Part shown: positions 24,397 to 32,812 of the stretch, piece by piece
Position numbering within the stretch: position 1 is the stretch's first letter
Layout of the letters: each line of letters begins with the position of its first letter
Assembly: GCA_937873515.1 (NCBI GenBank)
Contig: CALMYB010000013.1
Span: 186,001-250,000 of the forward strand
Direction of reading: 5' to 3'
DNA: 64,000 nt
Origin: an uncultured Acidobacteriota bacterium
Lineage (GTDB): Bacteria; Acidobacteriota; Blastocatellia; Pyrinomonadales; Pyrinomonadaceae
Program-made: the position numbers and the translations under genes
Notes under the pieces: model-generated
Seen by the model: only the letters and a program-made list of their open reading frames with translations
The model's database searches: none
What the model was told of the DNA's origin: nothing

Positions 24397-24818
24397 TCGA
24401 TCGAGAACGTCTGCTTAAAGACACTGCAACCAATGAACTCTTCGTCTTTCTCGGGATCGAGATCATCGAGGCGAAGCCGGAACGCGTCGTTCTTTCGATG
24501 GAAGTTACGCCAAAGGTGCATCAATACACGGGCGTTATGAATGGCGGCGTCTCTGTGCTTTTAGCAGAAAGTGCGGCGTCGGTCGGTGCCGTCGTCGGGG
24601 CGGATCTCGAAAAGGTAACGCCTGTCGGCATCGAGATCAATGCAAATCACGTACGCGCCGTCTCGAAAGGGCTTATTACCGCCGTTGCTGAGCCGATCCA
24701 TTCAGGCAAAACGATCAGCATCTGGAAGATCGAGATCACGGACCGCCGCGGAAAGCTTATCTCAACATCGCGGATCACTATCCTTAACCAAAAAAGGGCC
24801 GCATATCAACAGAACTGA
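24393..24818 (+). CDS. Hotdog-fold thioesterase (PaaI/MenI-like)
   Basis: A 141-residue single hotdog-domain protein. The central helix sequence GVMNGGVSVLLAESAASVGAVVG carries the Glu that acts in the PaaI/MenI class (normally HGG-x-x-x-x-L-A-E/D), followed by GIEINANHVRAVSKGLITAVAEPIHSGKTISIWKIEITDRRGKLISTSRITI, the typical strand pattern. Such enzymes hydrolyse acyl-CoA thioesters such as phenylacetyl-CoA derivatives or DHNA-CoA. No pathway genes for either substrate are nearby, so the substrate is open. Translation is probably coupled to argH through the 4-nt overlap. Confidence 0.88.
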   Translation: MIDRERLLKDTATNELFVFLGIEIIEAKPERVVLSMEVTPKVHQYTGVMNGGVSVLLAESAASVGAVVGADLEKVTPVGIEINANHVRAVSKGLITAVAEPIHSGKTISIWKIEITDRRGKLISTSRITILNQKRAAYQQN

Positions 24819-24832
24819 CAGGATCACCGCCA

Positions 24833-24932
24833 ACGCAGGTGATTCTGACCTTTTGTGCAAATCGTGCAAATCGTGCATTTCGTGCACTTTGATACATTTT
24901 GTGCATTTTGATACGTTTTGTGCGGTTTGTGC
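24833..24932. repeat. Solo REP relic followed by degenerate short tandem repeats
   Basis: 24833-24849 (ACGCAGGTGATTCTGAC) matches the right arm of the rluD palindrome at 14 of 17 positions when extended by one base. From 24852 on come repeated words: AATCGTGCA twice, then TTTGATACATTTTGTGCA (24889-24906) and TTTGATACGTTTTGTGCG. The gap 24819-25041 thus contains repeat debris rather than a gene, unless tilS starts at the TTG at 24964. Confidence 0.5.
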
Positions 24933-25041
24933 TATTCGGCGGCCGAAAACGTGAGTAGAATTCTTGTTGGTCGAGGGGTTTTATGACGTATTCGCGCAGA
25001 CAACAGAATGGCCGCAGGTCGGAAGCGGGAGCGATCGGCTA

Positions 25042-25989
25042 GTGCATCGATTCGAACGAAAATTGATCACAGAATGGCGGCGTCTCTCGCTGCAAACGGA
25101 CGGCGAAGCCGTCGTTGTCGGCTGTTCGGGCGGCGCAGATTCGACCGCTCTGCTCCTGGCATTGAAAGTTTTGGCAGACAGAAAAAAGCTTGGCCACCGG
25201 CTGATCGCGGCGCATTTTGACCATGCGTTGCGAAAGGACAGCGGCAAAGATGCGGAGTTTGTCCGCAAACTTTGCGAAGAACGCGGTATCACGTTCGTCC
25301 TTGGGAATTTCCCGATCGCAAAACGCGGCAATCTCGAGGAAAATGCACGCCTCGCCCGCTATGAATTTCTCGCCAAAACTGCAGAGAAATTTGATGCTTA
25401 TGCTGTGCTGACCGGCCACACGATCAACGATCAGGCTGAGACGTTTCTGTTGAACCTAATTCGCGGAAGCGGCCCGTCAGGCCTTGCTGCAATGCCTTCC
25501 GCACGGCCTTTGGAAGGCTGTCAGGCTCAGCTCATACGGCCGATGCTGAGCATCGCTTCTCGCGAGGATACGGTCGAATATTGCGGTGATCTTGGCGTCG
25601 ATTTCCGCTCGGACCCGATGAATATGGATCTTCGCTTTTCCCGCGTGAAGATCCGCCGAGAGGTGATCCCGCTGCTTTGCGAGCTTAATCCTCGCATTGT
25701 GGAGACCTTGGCCCGGACGGCCGGATATTTTTCACAGGAGCCGTCACCCGCACGATCTGCAGGGAAACTCCGGTCAGCCGACCTCCTTGGGCTTGCCGAG
25801 GCTGAACGTCTAACGCTTATCCGCAGCTGGTTGGTCGCCAACCGCGGCCACGCGCGCAAGTTGACAGCCGCACACATAAAGGCGGTCAGCGACCTTGCAA
25901 AAAGCCCTAAAAGCGGCCGGATCGCGGAACTTCCCGAAGGCGGAGTTGTCGAAAGAAGCGGCGGTTGGCTCGCTTACCGTACTAAATAA
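25042..25989 (+). CDS. tilS: tRNA(Ile)-lysidine synthase
   Basis: Adds lysine to C34 of the tRNA-Ile CAU anticodon so that it reads AUA; essential in most bacteria. The PP-loop motif VVGCSGGADSTALLLAL and the following LIAAHFDHALRKDS, NLEENARLARYEFL and TGHTINDQAETFLLNLIRGSG are diagnostic. The chosen GTG at 25042 has GGGAG about 8 bases upstream and places the PP-loop about 30 residues from the start, as in the family. A TTG at 24964 would add 26 unconserved residues. The 315-residue form is shorter than E. coli TilS, having little of the C-terminal domains, which is common outside proteobacteria. Confidence 0.92.
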   Translation: MHRFERKLITEWRRLSLQTDGEAVVVGCSGGADSTALLLALKVLADRKKLGHRLIAAHFDHALRKDSGKDAEFVRKLCEERGITFVLGNFPIAKRGNLEENARLARYEFLAKTAEKFDAYAVLTGHTINDQAETFLLNLIRGSGPSGLAAMPSARPLEGCQAQLIRPMLSIASREDTVEYCGDLGVDFRSDPMNMDLRFSRVKIRREVIPLLCELNPRIVETLARTAGYFSQEPSPARSAGKLRSADLLGLAEAERLTLIRSWLVANRGHARKLTAAHIKAVSDLAKSPKSGRIAELPEGGVVERSGGWLAYRTK

Positions 25990-26156
25990 GGTTGAAAAAG
26001 GCGGCTGGCGCGCCTAAAATTAAGGGTTGGCGCTGTTCGTACCCTATTTTTCGGGAACAACGCGCCAATAGCCGACTTTCATCCTAAGATGACTGCCCTT
26101 TTTGGCCTGTCATTTTGGCGGCAACAAGCGAAAGGTTCAGGCGGAGGCTTTTTATT

Positions 26157-28103
26157 TTGAGTTCGAAGGCACGACAAATTCTTCTTTGGATGATCATCAT
26201 CACTGGTGCTCTCGTTTTTGTGTGGTTTTTACAGACCAAACAAAACAAACCGGCCCAGGATCTCAGCATTGATGCGGCGATCACCCATATCAACAACAAA
26301 GAGTTCAAGGAAGCTCTGTTCAGGCAGTCGCAGGTCGAGTTCACCGACGTAAACAACGCAAAGTACGTCACGAATATCGGCAGCGACGCGACCATCAAGC
26401 TTTTGAAGGAAAAGATCGCCGCCTTTAACGAACAGAATGCCGGCACAAGCACGCAGATCGTTGACCGCGACGAACAGAAGAGCGAAGGCTGGGGCTGGAT
26501 CCTCTTGATACAATTCCTGCCGATCTTGCTTATTCTCGGTGTGCTTGCCTTTACCTTGCGCCAAATGCAGGCGGGCGGCAATAAGGCCCTTAGCTTCGGT
26601 AAATCCAAGGCAAAGCTTCTCAATAATCAGCAAAAGCGCGTGACTTTCAAGGATGTCTCGGGCGTTGACGAAGCAAAAGAAGAACTCCAGGAGATCATCG
26701 AATTTCTAAAGGATCCGCAAAAGTTCCAAAAACTCGGCGGAAAGATACCGAAGGGCGTTCTGATGGTCGGACCTCCGGGAACCGGCAAGACCTTGCTCGC
26801 AAAAGCTGTCGCAGGTGAGGCGAACGTACCGTTCTTCTCGATCTCAGGTTCGGATTTCGTCGAAATGTTCGTTGGTGTCGGCGCGAGCCGCGTGCGCGAT
26901 CTTTTCGAGCAGGGCAAAAAGAATGCACCGTGCATCATCTTCATCGATGAGATCGACGCTGTCGGACGCCATCGCGGTGCAGGCCTCGGCGGTGGGCACG
27001 ACGAACGTGAACAGACACTCAACCAACTTCTCGTCGAAATGGACGGCTTCGAGTCTAATGACGGCGTCATTCTGATGGCTTCGACGAACCGGCCGGACGT
27101 CCTCGACCCCGCACTTCTGCGTCCCGGACGCTTTGACCGACGAGTGGTCGTCGGCCGACCGGACGTTCGCGGCCGCGAGGGCATCCTGAAGGTACACACC
27201 CGCAAGATCCCGCTTGACGAAGGCGTTGATATCAGCGTGATCGCTCGCGGAACGCCAGGATTTACCGGTGCCGATCTTGCGAACATCGTCAACGAAGCTG
27301 CCCTGAATGCGGCCCGCTTTAATAAGAAGGTTGTGACGATGGCGGATTTCGAGATCGCCAAAGACAAAGTGATGATGGGCGCCGAGCGTAAGTCGATGGT
27401 CATCTCGGACGAAGAGAAACGCATTACGGCCTATCACGAAGCCGGCCATACGCTCGTCGGCCTCAAGGTGCCGAATATCGACCCCGTCCACAAGGTGACG
27501 ATCATTCCGCGTGGAATGGCTCTTGGCCTGACGATGTATCTTCCCGAAAAAGATCGTCTTTCAGCGTCGAAGGAATATCTTCTCGGCCAGATCGCAATGG
27601 CGATGGGCGGACGTATCGCCGAAGATATCTTTATCGGCTCGATCACGACCGGCGCTTCGAACGATATCGAGAAAGCGACCGAGGTCGCGCGTGCGATGGT
27701 CTGCGAATACGGAATGAGCGCTCTTGGGCCTCTGACCTTTGGTAAAAAGGAAGAACAGATCTTCCTCGGTCGCGAGATCGCACAGCATCGTGATTATTCG
27801 GAAGACACGGCGATCAAGATCGATGCTGAGGTCAAACGGATCGTCGCCGAACAATACGAACGCGCCGAGAAGATCATACGCGAGAATCGCGACGCAATGG
27901 TCCGTCTCGCTGAGGCTCTGCTTGAGTTCGAAACGCTTGACAGCATTCAGATCCGACGCGTCGTCGCCGGTCTTCCGCTTGATGCAGAACCTGCTTCAAA
28001 CGATGATGACGACGGCTCGCCGGAAAGCGAAGGAAAGGCGGATTCGCCTTTCAAGAAGCCGATCCTGCCGCCGATAACCGGTAATAATCCGGCGACGGCG
28101 TAA
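26157..28103 (+). CDS. ftsH: ATP-dependent zinc metalloprotease FtsH
   Basis: Membrane AAA protease that degrades unneeded membrane and cytoplasmic proteins, as a hexamer. The TTG at 26157 has GGAGG 10 bases before it and begins [24 protein letters not shown], the first membrane segment; an in-frame TTG at 26115 lacks such a site. Then come the periplasmic domain, the second segment ([18 protein letters not shown]), Walker A GPPGTGKT (205-212), Walker [12 protein letters not shown], the SRH segment [20 protein letters not shown], and the zinc site HEAGH (427-431). About 648 residues. A strong terminator follows. tilS lies upstream, the order tilS-ftsH found in many bacteria. Confidence 0.97.
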   Translation: MSSKARQILLWMIIITGALVFVWFLQTKQNKPAQDLSIDAAITHINNKEFKEALFRQSQVEFTDVNNAKYVTNIGSDATIKLLKEKIAAFNEQNAGTSTQIVDRDEQKSEGWGWILLIQFLPILLILGVLAFTLRQMQAGGNKALSFGKSKAKLLNNQQKRVTFKDVSGVDEAKEELQEIIEFLKDPQKFQKLGGKIPKGVLMVGPPGTGKTLLAKAVAGEANVPFFSISGSDFVEMFVGVGASRVRDLFEQGKKNAPCIIFIDEIDAVGRHRGAGLGGGHDEREQTLNQLLVEMDGFESNDGVILMASTNRPDVLDPALLRPGRFDRRVVVGRPDVRGREGILKVHTRKIPLDEGVDISVIARGTPGFTGADLANIVNEAALNAARFNKKVVTMADFEIAKDKVMMGAERKSMVISDEEKRITAYHEAGHTLVGLKVPNIDPVHKVTIIPRGMALGLTMYLPEKDRLSASKEYLLGQIAMAMGGRIAEDIFIGSITTGASNDIEKATEVARAMVCEYGMSALGPLTFGKKEEQIFLGREIAQHRDYSEDTAIKIDAEVKRIVAEQYERAEKIIRENRDAMVRLAEALLEFETLDSIQIRRVVAGLPLDAEPASNDDDDGSPESEGKADSPFKKPILPPITGNNPATA

Positions 28104-28123
28104 AGCTTGACAAGAGCAATAAG

Positions 28124-28162
28124 AAAACGGGGTGAAGAGCATTGTCTTCATCCCGTTTTTTT
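28124..28162. terminator. Bidirectional intrinsic terminator between ftsH and a convergent lipoprotein gene
   Basis: The 15-bp stem AAAACGGGGTGAAGA (28124-28138) pairs with TCTTCATCCCGTTTT (28145-28159) with only one G-T wobble, around loop GCATTG. A run of T follows on the plus strand and a run of A precedes it, so it can end both ftsH and the minus-strand gene at 28188. Confidence 0.9.
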
Positions 28163-28187
28163 CTGCCCGATCTGATAACAGTCATCT

Positions 28188-29309
28188 TCATGAAACAGGA
28201 AGTCCTTGCAGGTAAGCTGTTATTTCGTCCTTAGGCTGCTTCACAACCCAATCGGTCGGAAAGCTCTCCTTTGGCGCACCCTGTTCCAGGTTTTTGTTTT
28301 CGATGGTCTTTTGTGCAAAAACCGTCATCGTTTTATAGTCAACAAGGGATATCTCGCACTTGCTGGAGAATTCGGTAACATTGCCTACCTTCCCTATTTG
28401 GCTTCCTTTCGCACATACAATATTTACAAGTGTCGTCACGTCGGAGCTACGCGTTGCAAGTTTTTCATAGCCAAACCCATAGTTAATCCCAAGGTCCGAA
28501 TAATCTGTCGTCGTAGGGTTAAATGGGTCAATGTTGCCGTATTCTACCCGCTGAGCAAACATTACCTTTCCTTTAATGACCGGTGCTGGGTCAATAGAGA
28601 CCTGTAACGGAACACGCAGAAGCTCCTTTGCGCTTAACGGGTAATCGGACCTTATCTCTTTATCGACCTTAAAGCTGTCAATATATCGGATGATGTCGGC
28701 AAGCGGCCTCGGCATCAGATACTCGTCTTTGGCATCAGGCTCGATCGACCTGATAACTTCGGGCGGTTTCGAATTGGAAAAGTTCTTCTGGGCTATAACT
28801 GCTGGTGCCTTATAGTCGATAATCGAAACTTTGCAATTGCTCGTGAAACCCGTCGCTTTTCGGTCGTCTTTACCTTTGTAAACCGCGACCTGGCCGCCTT
28901 TTGAACAAACAACTTGTATTATGGTCTCGAGTTCGTCAATGCTTTTTGCCAACCGATAGTCGGCCAATCCGCGACTCAACATACTGTCATCGGTGGAACT
29001 CTCAAGTCCTTGACTGACGACGACCACTTTCCCTTTGATCACTGCCTTAGGGTCGATCTTGACCGGCGGCGTCATTTGTACAAATTCCTTCTTTCTAGCC
29101 AAAAGTTCCGAGTACTTACCGGAATCAAAATTTGTAGAAGAGTTATTTACCGCATCTGTATTTGACGCGTTCGTGTTCACATTTGACGTTTGGCCGCGTT
29201 GCGGGATGAACCGTCCGCATGACATCACCAATAACAATATTGTCAAAATAGTCAGCATAACAGAAATATGTTGGGCCAACGGCTTATGGTTTGAAAAACG
29301 ATCTTTCAT
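28188..29309 (-). CDS. Lipoprotein with a duplicated domain, unknown function
   Basis: The ATG at 29309 is preceded by GGAGGAGAA and begins a lipoprotein signal ending in lipobox VMSC (TILTILLLVMSCGRF), so a longer in-frame start at 29372 is rejected. After an Asn/Thr-rich linker, two related domains follow. The first reads KIDPKAVIKGKVVVV...DELETIIQVVCSKGGQVAVYK...FTSNCKVSIIDYKAPAVIAQKNF. The second reads SIDPAPVIKGKVMFAQ...DVTTLVNIVCAKGSQIGKVG...FSSKCEISLVDYKTMTVFAQKTI. Each has two conserved cysteines that could pair. The gene is AT-richer than its neighbours, which suggests different ancestry. No family is recognised. The spacing to folP (136 bp) holds divergent promoters. Confidence 0.85.
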   Translation of the reverse strand: MKDRFSNHKPLAQHISVMLTILTILLLVMSCGRFIPQRGQTSNVNTNASNTDAVNNSSTNFDSGKYSELLARKKEFVQMTPPVKIDPKAVIKGKVVVVSQGLESSTDDSMLSRGLADYRLAKSIDELETIIQVVCSKGGQVAVYKGKDDRKATGFTSNCKVSIIDYKAPAVIAQKNFSNSKPPEVIRSIEPDAKDEYLMPRPLADIIRYIDSFKVDKEIRSDYPLSAKELLRVPLQVSIDPAPVIKGKVMFAQRVEYGNIDPFNPTTTDYSDLGINYGFGYEKLATRSSDVTTLVNIVCAKGSQIGKVGNVTEFSSKCEISLVDYKTMTVFAQKTIENKNLEQGAPKESFPTDWVVKQPKDEITAYLQGLPVS

Positions 29310-29445
29310 TTCTCCTCCAGGTTTGCTTCTTTTCGCAAGGCTGTTAAGTATAACATCGCCATCCGCTTTCAAGTTAGCAAACGGATCTCAGGCCATTTCG
29401 CTTGACGCTTAGTATTAGAGCCTTTAGAGGATTAAGATTTCAGTT

Positions 29446-30291
29446 ATGATCCTGCGAACTTCTCAGAGAGATCTGTTTGTGGACAAACCATTGTTGATGG
29501 GCATATGCAATGTCACGCTAGACAGCTTTTCCGATGGCGGTGAGGCCTTTTCGGCGGTCGATGCCGTTCGACGCGCCGAACGCTTGATCGACGAAGGTGC
29601 CGATATCATCGACATCGGCGGTGAATCGACAAGGCCGGGCAGCGAACGGGTTTCCGAGGCCGAAGAAATTGGTCGCATCATACCCGTGATTGAAAAGCTG
29701 ATCGCGTCAGGATGTGAGGTTCCGATCTCGGTAGATACGAGCAAGGCCGCGGTCGCAACGGCCGCACTCGAAAGCGGAGCAGAGATCGTGAACGATATTT
29801 CCGGCTTAAGGTTCGATCCGACGGTCGCGGATGTTGCGGCCGCCAAGGGTGCGGGACTCGTCTTGATGCATTCGCGTGGTGAATTCAGCGAAATGCATTC
29901 TCAGGCTCCCGTCGCTGATATCTTCGCCGAGGTCGAAAATGGCCTTCGCGAGAGCATTCAGAATGCCGTCTCCCGTGGGGTTGTACTCGACAAGATCGTT
30001 CTCGATGTCGGCATCGGTTTTGGCAAAACCGTCGAGCAGAACTTATCCCTGATCGCAAATCTTGCTAGAATCATCGAAAAGTTCGAAGGGTTTCCGATGC
30101 TCGTGGGCGCATCGAGAAAATCGTTCATTGGAAAGCTCTGCAATGAGCCCGACGCGGGAAAACGCGTTGGCGGGAGCCTTGCCGCCGCGATCGCTGCCGT
30201 AAAGAATGGCGCAAAGATCATTCGAGTTCACGATGTCCTCGAGACGCGCCAGGCACTCACGGCCGCTCAGGCCTTAGGCTTACTGGAATAA
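29446..30291 (+). CDS. folP: Dihydropteroate synthase
   Basis: Condenses p-aminobenzoate with hydroxymethyl-dihydropterin diphosphate in folate synthesis, and is the sulfonamide target. The 281-residue TIM barrel shows LLMGICNVTLDSFSDGGEAF, GADIIDIGGESTRPGSERVSEAEE, VPISVDTSKAAVA, IVNDISGLRFD, VLMHSRG, KIVLDVGIGFGKTVEQNL and GASRKSFIGKL, all family signatures. It heads a compact plus-strand unit with a small membrane ORF, lptE and holA; gaps and overlaps are a few bases. Confidence 0.97.
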   Translation: MILRTSQRDLFVDKPLLMGICNVTLDSFSDGGEAFSAVDAVRRAERLIDEGADIIDIGGESTRPGSERVSEAEEIGRIIPVIEKLIASGCEVPISVDTSKAAVATAALESGAEIVNDISGLRFDPTVADVAAAKGAGLVLMHSRGEFSEMHSQAPVADIFAEVENGLRESIQNAVSRGVVLDKIVLDVGIGFGKTVEQNLSLIANLARIIEKFEGFPMLVGASRKSFIGKLCNEPDAGKRVGGSLAAAIAAVKNGAKIIRVHDVLETRQALTAAQALGLLE

Positions 30292-30300
30292 CAAGATCTT

Positions 30301-30450
30301 ATGTTTCTGCTGCTTTTTCTATTCGATATTCCACCCGGGCCGGAGCCCTCAAGCCTCAGCTGGCTCGACATCTTGTTCGGAGCTGTTTTTGCTTTCCTTG
30401 GCGCACTCTTGTTCGTTTGGCTCGGCCGGAGGTTTTTGAAGAAACGATGA
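30301..30450 (+). CDS. 49-residue single-pass membrane protein
   Basis: A short ORF, MFLLLFLFDIPPGPEPSSLSWLDILFGAVFAFLGALLFVWLGRRFLKKR, fills the space between folP and lptE exactly. It starts 9 bp after the folP stop and ends in an ATGA overlap with lptE (30447-30450). It has a hydrophobic start, a Pro-rich loop, then a good membrane helix ending in positive residues. Placement and composition look like a real gene coupled to lptE translation. I do not recognise a family, and a role in envelope assembly is only a guess from position. Confidence 0.6.
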   Translation: MFLLLFLFDIPPGPEPSSLSWLDILFGAVFAFLGALLFVWLGRRFLKKR

Positions 30451-31004
30451 GAACGAAAGCACGAACAATAGTATTTATTTGCCTCGTCTTTCTCTTGGCG
30501 AGCGGCTTCACCGAATGCTATAAGCCGGTAACGAACTCCGGCCTTCCGAAGGACATCAAGATCGTCGCGGTCCCGGTCTTTCAGACCGAGGCGAAGGGGC
30601 TGCATTACAAGGTCGAGTCACGCTTTACCGAGGCCGTCTCTCGCGAGATCATCCGCCGCGGCAACGGCCTCGTTGTCCAAGGTTCACGCAGCGGTGCCGA
30701 CGCTGTTGTCGAAGGCACGATTCGCGATTTCTTTTTCACCGGCGTCCTGCTCGATAAAGAAGGCCGTGCGCGCGTCTATGAAGTGACTATTGTCGGCGCG
30801 GTGACGATCCGCGATCTGCGGCGCGAAAAGATACTCTACGACAATCAGAACTTTGTCTTTCGCGATTCATTCGAATTCTCCGAAGATCCGCGTTCATTCT
30901 TTAACGAGGAAGATCCTGCGGTCGAGCGAATGGCACGAGCCTTCGCCGAATCTGTCGTCTCTGCGGTCGTCAACGGCCTCGGCGTAAGAGAAGAAAAGAA
31001 GTAG
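30447..31004 (+). CDS. lptE: LPS-assembly protein LptE
   Basis: Plugs the LptD outer-membrane barrel in lipopolysaccharide export. The 185 residues begin MRTKARTIVFICLVFLLASGFTECYKPVTNSGLPKDIKIVAVPVFQTEAKGLHYKVESRFTEAVSREIIRRG, matching the LptE pattern: a cysteine followed by YKPV, then the IAVPxFxN-type strand and a helix. The anchor cysteine lies in FTEC, which breaks the usual lipobox because Glu replaces Gly/Ala/Ser before Cys. It is followed 12 bp later by holA, the same order as in E. coli, which strengthens the call. Confidence 0.88.
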   Translation: MRTKARTIVFICLVFLLASGFTECYKPVTNSGLPKDIKIVAVPVFQTEAKGLHYKVESRFTEAVSREIIRRGNGLVVQGSRSGADAVVEGTIRDFFFTGVLLDKEGRARVYEVTIVGAVTIRDLRREKILYDNQNFVFRDSFEFSEDPRSFFNEEDPAVERMARAFAESVVSAVVNGLGVREEKK

Positions 31005-31016
31005 TGAGTTTTTGGA

Positions 31017-32069
31017 ATGCTGCTTACCCGCGAACAACTTTGGAATCAGGTGCAGCGGCATGAGTTCGCTCCCGTCTATGTACTTTACGGTGAGGAAACT
31101 TACCTTCGCCAACAGGCAGTAAAGGCGATCGCCCAACATTGCTTTTCCGAAGCTGACGCTCGCGATTTTAACGAGACGGAATTCAGCCTTGCAACGCATG
31201 AGAACTTGAGACGTGCTCTCGAGGCGGCTGAACAACTGCCGCTGATGTCGGAAAGACGGCTTATTCGGATCACGGATGTCACGGTCGGAGCAACTGCCGC
31301 ACGCGACACGTTGAAGGAGGACCATGAGCCGCTGCTCACCGCATATTTTAAGAAGCCGTCGCCAACGAGCGTCGTGATCTTCATTGCCGACGATCTTAAC
31401 CGCAACCGCAAAATGATGAAGCTGCTTGAGAAGTTTGCGGCTGTGGTCAAATTCGACCAGCTTGGTGAAGCCGGGCTTCGCTCATGGGCAGAAAGGATAT
31501 TTAAGCGGCACGGCATCGCGATCGATAAGCCGGCCATCGCCCTGCTTGCGTCACTTTGCGGCGGCAACGTCGCTCGTCTTGAGAACGAAGCCGAAAGGCT
31601 AATGACGGCGGCTTTGCCCGACAAGGTCGTTACGATCGAACTTGTCGAAGAGTTGGTCACGGATCATCGAGAACTTGATAACTTTGTCCTCACAAATGAA
31701 CTAAATCGCAACCGTCCGCAGGAGGCTCTCAAGGCTCTCCGGAAAATACTCGCAGACGGGGCTGAGCCCGTAGTTATTCTTGGTTCACTCGGTTTCTATT
31801 TTCGAAAGCTCGCGATCGTAAAAAGCCAGACGGAACGCGGTGTTGACCGTGGGGCGATCACGCGCACCTTGGGCGTCAAATACGACCAGCACGATGCGTA
31901 TTTTGCCGCTGCACGGCGGACAGAAGCCGCTCAGATCCAATATGCGGTCAAGCGAATCGCAGAAACTGACCTTGCGATCAAGACGTCAAAAGGGGGCACT
32001 GACGGCCCCCGAAAGCAGCTGGAAATGCTTGTGTCCGAGATCGCTTCCCGATCAGAAGATCTCCGCTAG
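31017..32069 (+). CDS. holA: DNA polymerase III subunit delta
   Basis: Clamp-loader subunit that opens the beta clamp. The 350 residues show the N-terminal APVYVLYGEETYLRQQAVKAI, EQLPLMSERRLIRITDV, a Walker-like segment VVIFIADDLNRNRKMMKLLEKF without a functional P-loop, GLRSWAERIFKRHGIAIDKPAIALLASLCGGNVARLENEAERL, and the C-terminal collar domain with AQIQYAVKRIAETDLAIKTSKG. It ends convergently with the next minus-strand gene with a 4-nt overlap (32066-32069). Confidence 0.93.
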   Translation: MLLTREQLWNQVQRHEFAPVYVLYGEETYLRQQAVKAIAQHCFSEADARDFNETEFSLATHENLRRALEAAEQLPLMSERRLIRITDVTVGATAARDTLKEDHEPLLTAYFKKPSPTSVVIFIADDLNRNRKMMKLLEKFAAVVKFDQLGEAGLRSWAERIFKRHGIAIDKPAIALLASLCGGNVARLENEAERLMTAALPDKVVTIELVEELVTDHRELDNFVLTNELNRNRPQEALKALRKILADGAEPVVILGSLGFYFRKLAIVKSQTERGVDRGAITRTLGVKYDQHDAYFAAARRTEAAQIQYAVKRIAETDLAIKTSKGGTDGPRKQLEMLVSEIASRSEDLR

Positions 32070-32797
32070 ATCGCGGCCAAGCTTGACGCCCGATTAAAGT
32101 GCATATACAGGCTGTTGTAATCGGCCAGCGTACGGTTCAAAATGAGCGGCAGCTGCGGGAGATCTGCGTAGTTTACGATCAAGTTCAGGTTTCGCAAAAA
32201 CGCTTCGTTCGCGTTCATCGTTGCACCGGACTCTTCGAGCGAAATGAAGTAAAGCCGCCTACGCTCAGCAGAATACATCGCGTTTACTCTCTGCTGTATG
32301 ACAGCCGCGCCGCTGTGCTCAGGTGCAAAATCCTGCGAAAACATCAAGATCTCGACCTTGCCCTCGCGAAGCCTTTCGTTCGCCTGCGCCGGTGTTTGAG
32401 CGACATAGACCTTGTAGCCCGCGTCGGAGAGCAGCTTTGCGGCCTGCTCTAGCTTTGCTCCTAGACAAAGCAAAATTCGACGCGGTTTCTCAAGGTCGTC
32501 ATCACTGGATTCCATCTGAGTATTGTCTTTCTTCAATGCCTCAAGCAGCGAGCGAAGCGCGCTGTTGATCTGCATCTCCGATTCTTTGTGTGCGAACTCC
32601 TCTTGATTGTTGCCGGTCGCCGGCGCCGGTTTGTTGTCGGCAAGCTGCTGCACGGTTGACGAGCCCTTTCCCGAGGTGTCCTTTTGGACGCGAAGCATAT
32701 TCTGGCAACGCGGACATCTAACCGTAAAGTTCCCGGCGGGTACTTTCGATTCGTCCAATTGCAAAACGACGGAACAGTTATCGCAGCGTATCATCAT
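32066..32797 (-). CDS. Zinc-ribbon protein with a receiver-like domain
   Basis: A 243-residue protein. It opens with an MJ0042-type zinc ribbon, MIRCDNCSVVLQLDESKVPAGNFTVRCPRCQNML, with four cysteines in two CxxC pairs. A polar linker of about 80 residues follows. The C-terminal part (about 105-235) begins RRILLCLGAKLEQAAKLLSDAGYKVYVAQTPAQANERLREGKVEILMFSQDFAP, which looks like a response-regulator receiver. The position after the third strand, where the phosphorylated Asp would be, reads ILMFSQ, so it appears inactive. The gene sits 15 bp after pilT on the same strand and may act with it. Function is unknown. Confidence 0.82.
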   Translation of the reverse strand: MMIRCDNCSVVLQLDESKVPAGNFTVRCPRCQNMLRVQKDTSGKGSSTVQQLADNKPAPATGNNQEEFAHKESEMQINSALRSLLEALKKDNTQMESSDDDLEKPRRILLCLGAKLEQAAKLLSDAGYKVYVAQTPAQANERLREGKVEILMFSQDFAPEHSGAAVIQQRVNAMYSAERRRLYFISLEESGATMNANEAFLRNLNLIVNYADLPQLPLILNRTLADYNSLYMHFNRASSLAAI

Positions 32798-32812
32798 AAA
32801 GATCTCTTTCTC

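Noticed and set aside
24964..25041. TTG-initiated extension of tilS
   Set aside because: The extra 26 residues are not conserved-looking and no ribosome binding site precedes the TTG, whereas GTG 25042 has GGGAG; kept only as an alternative.
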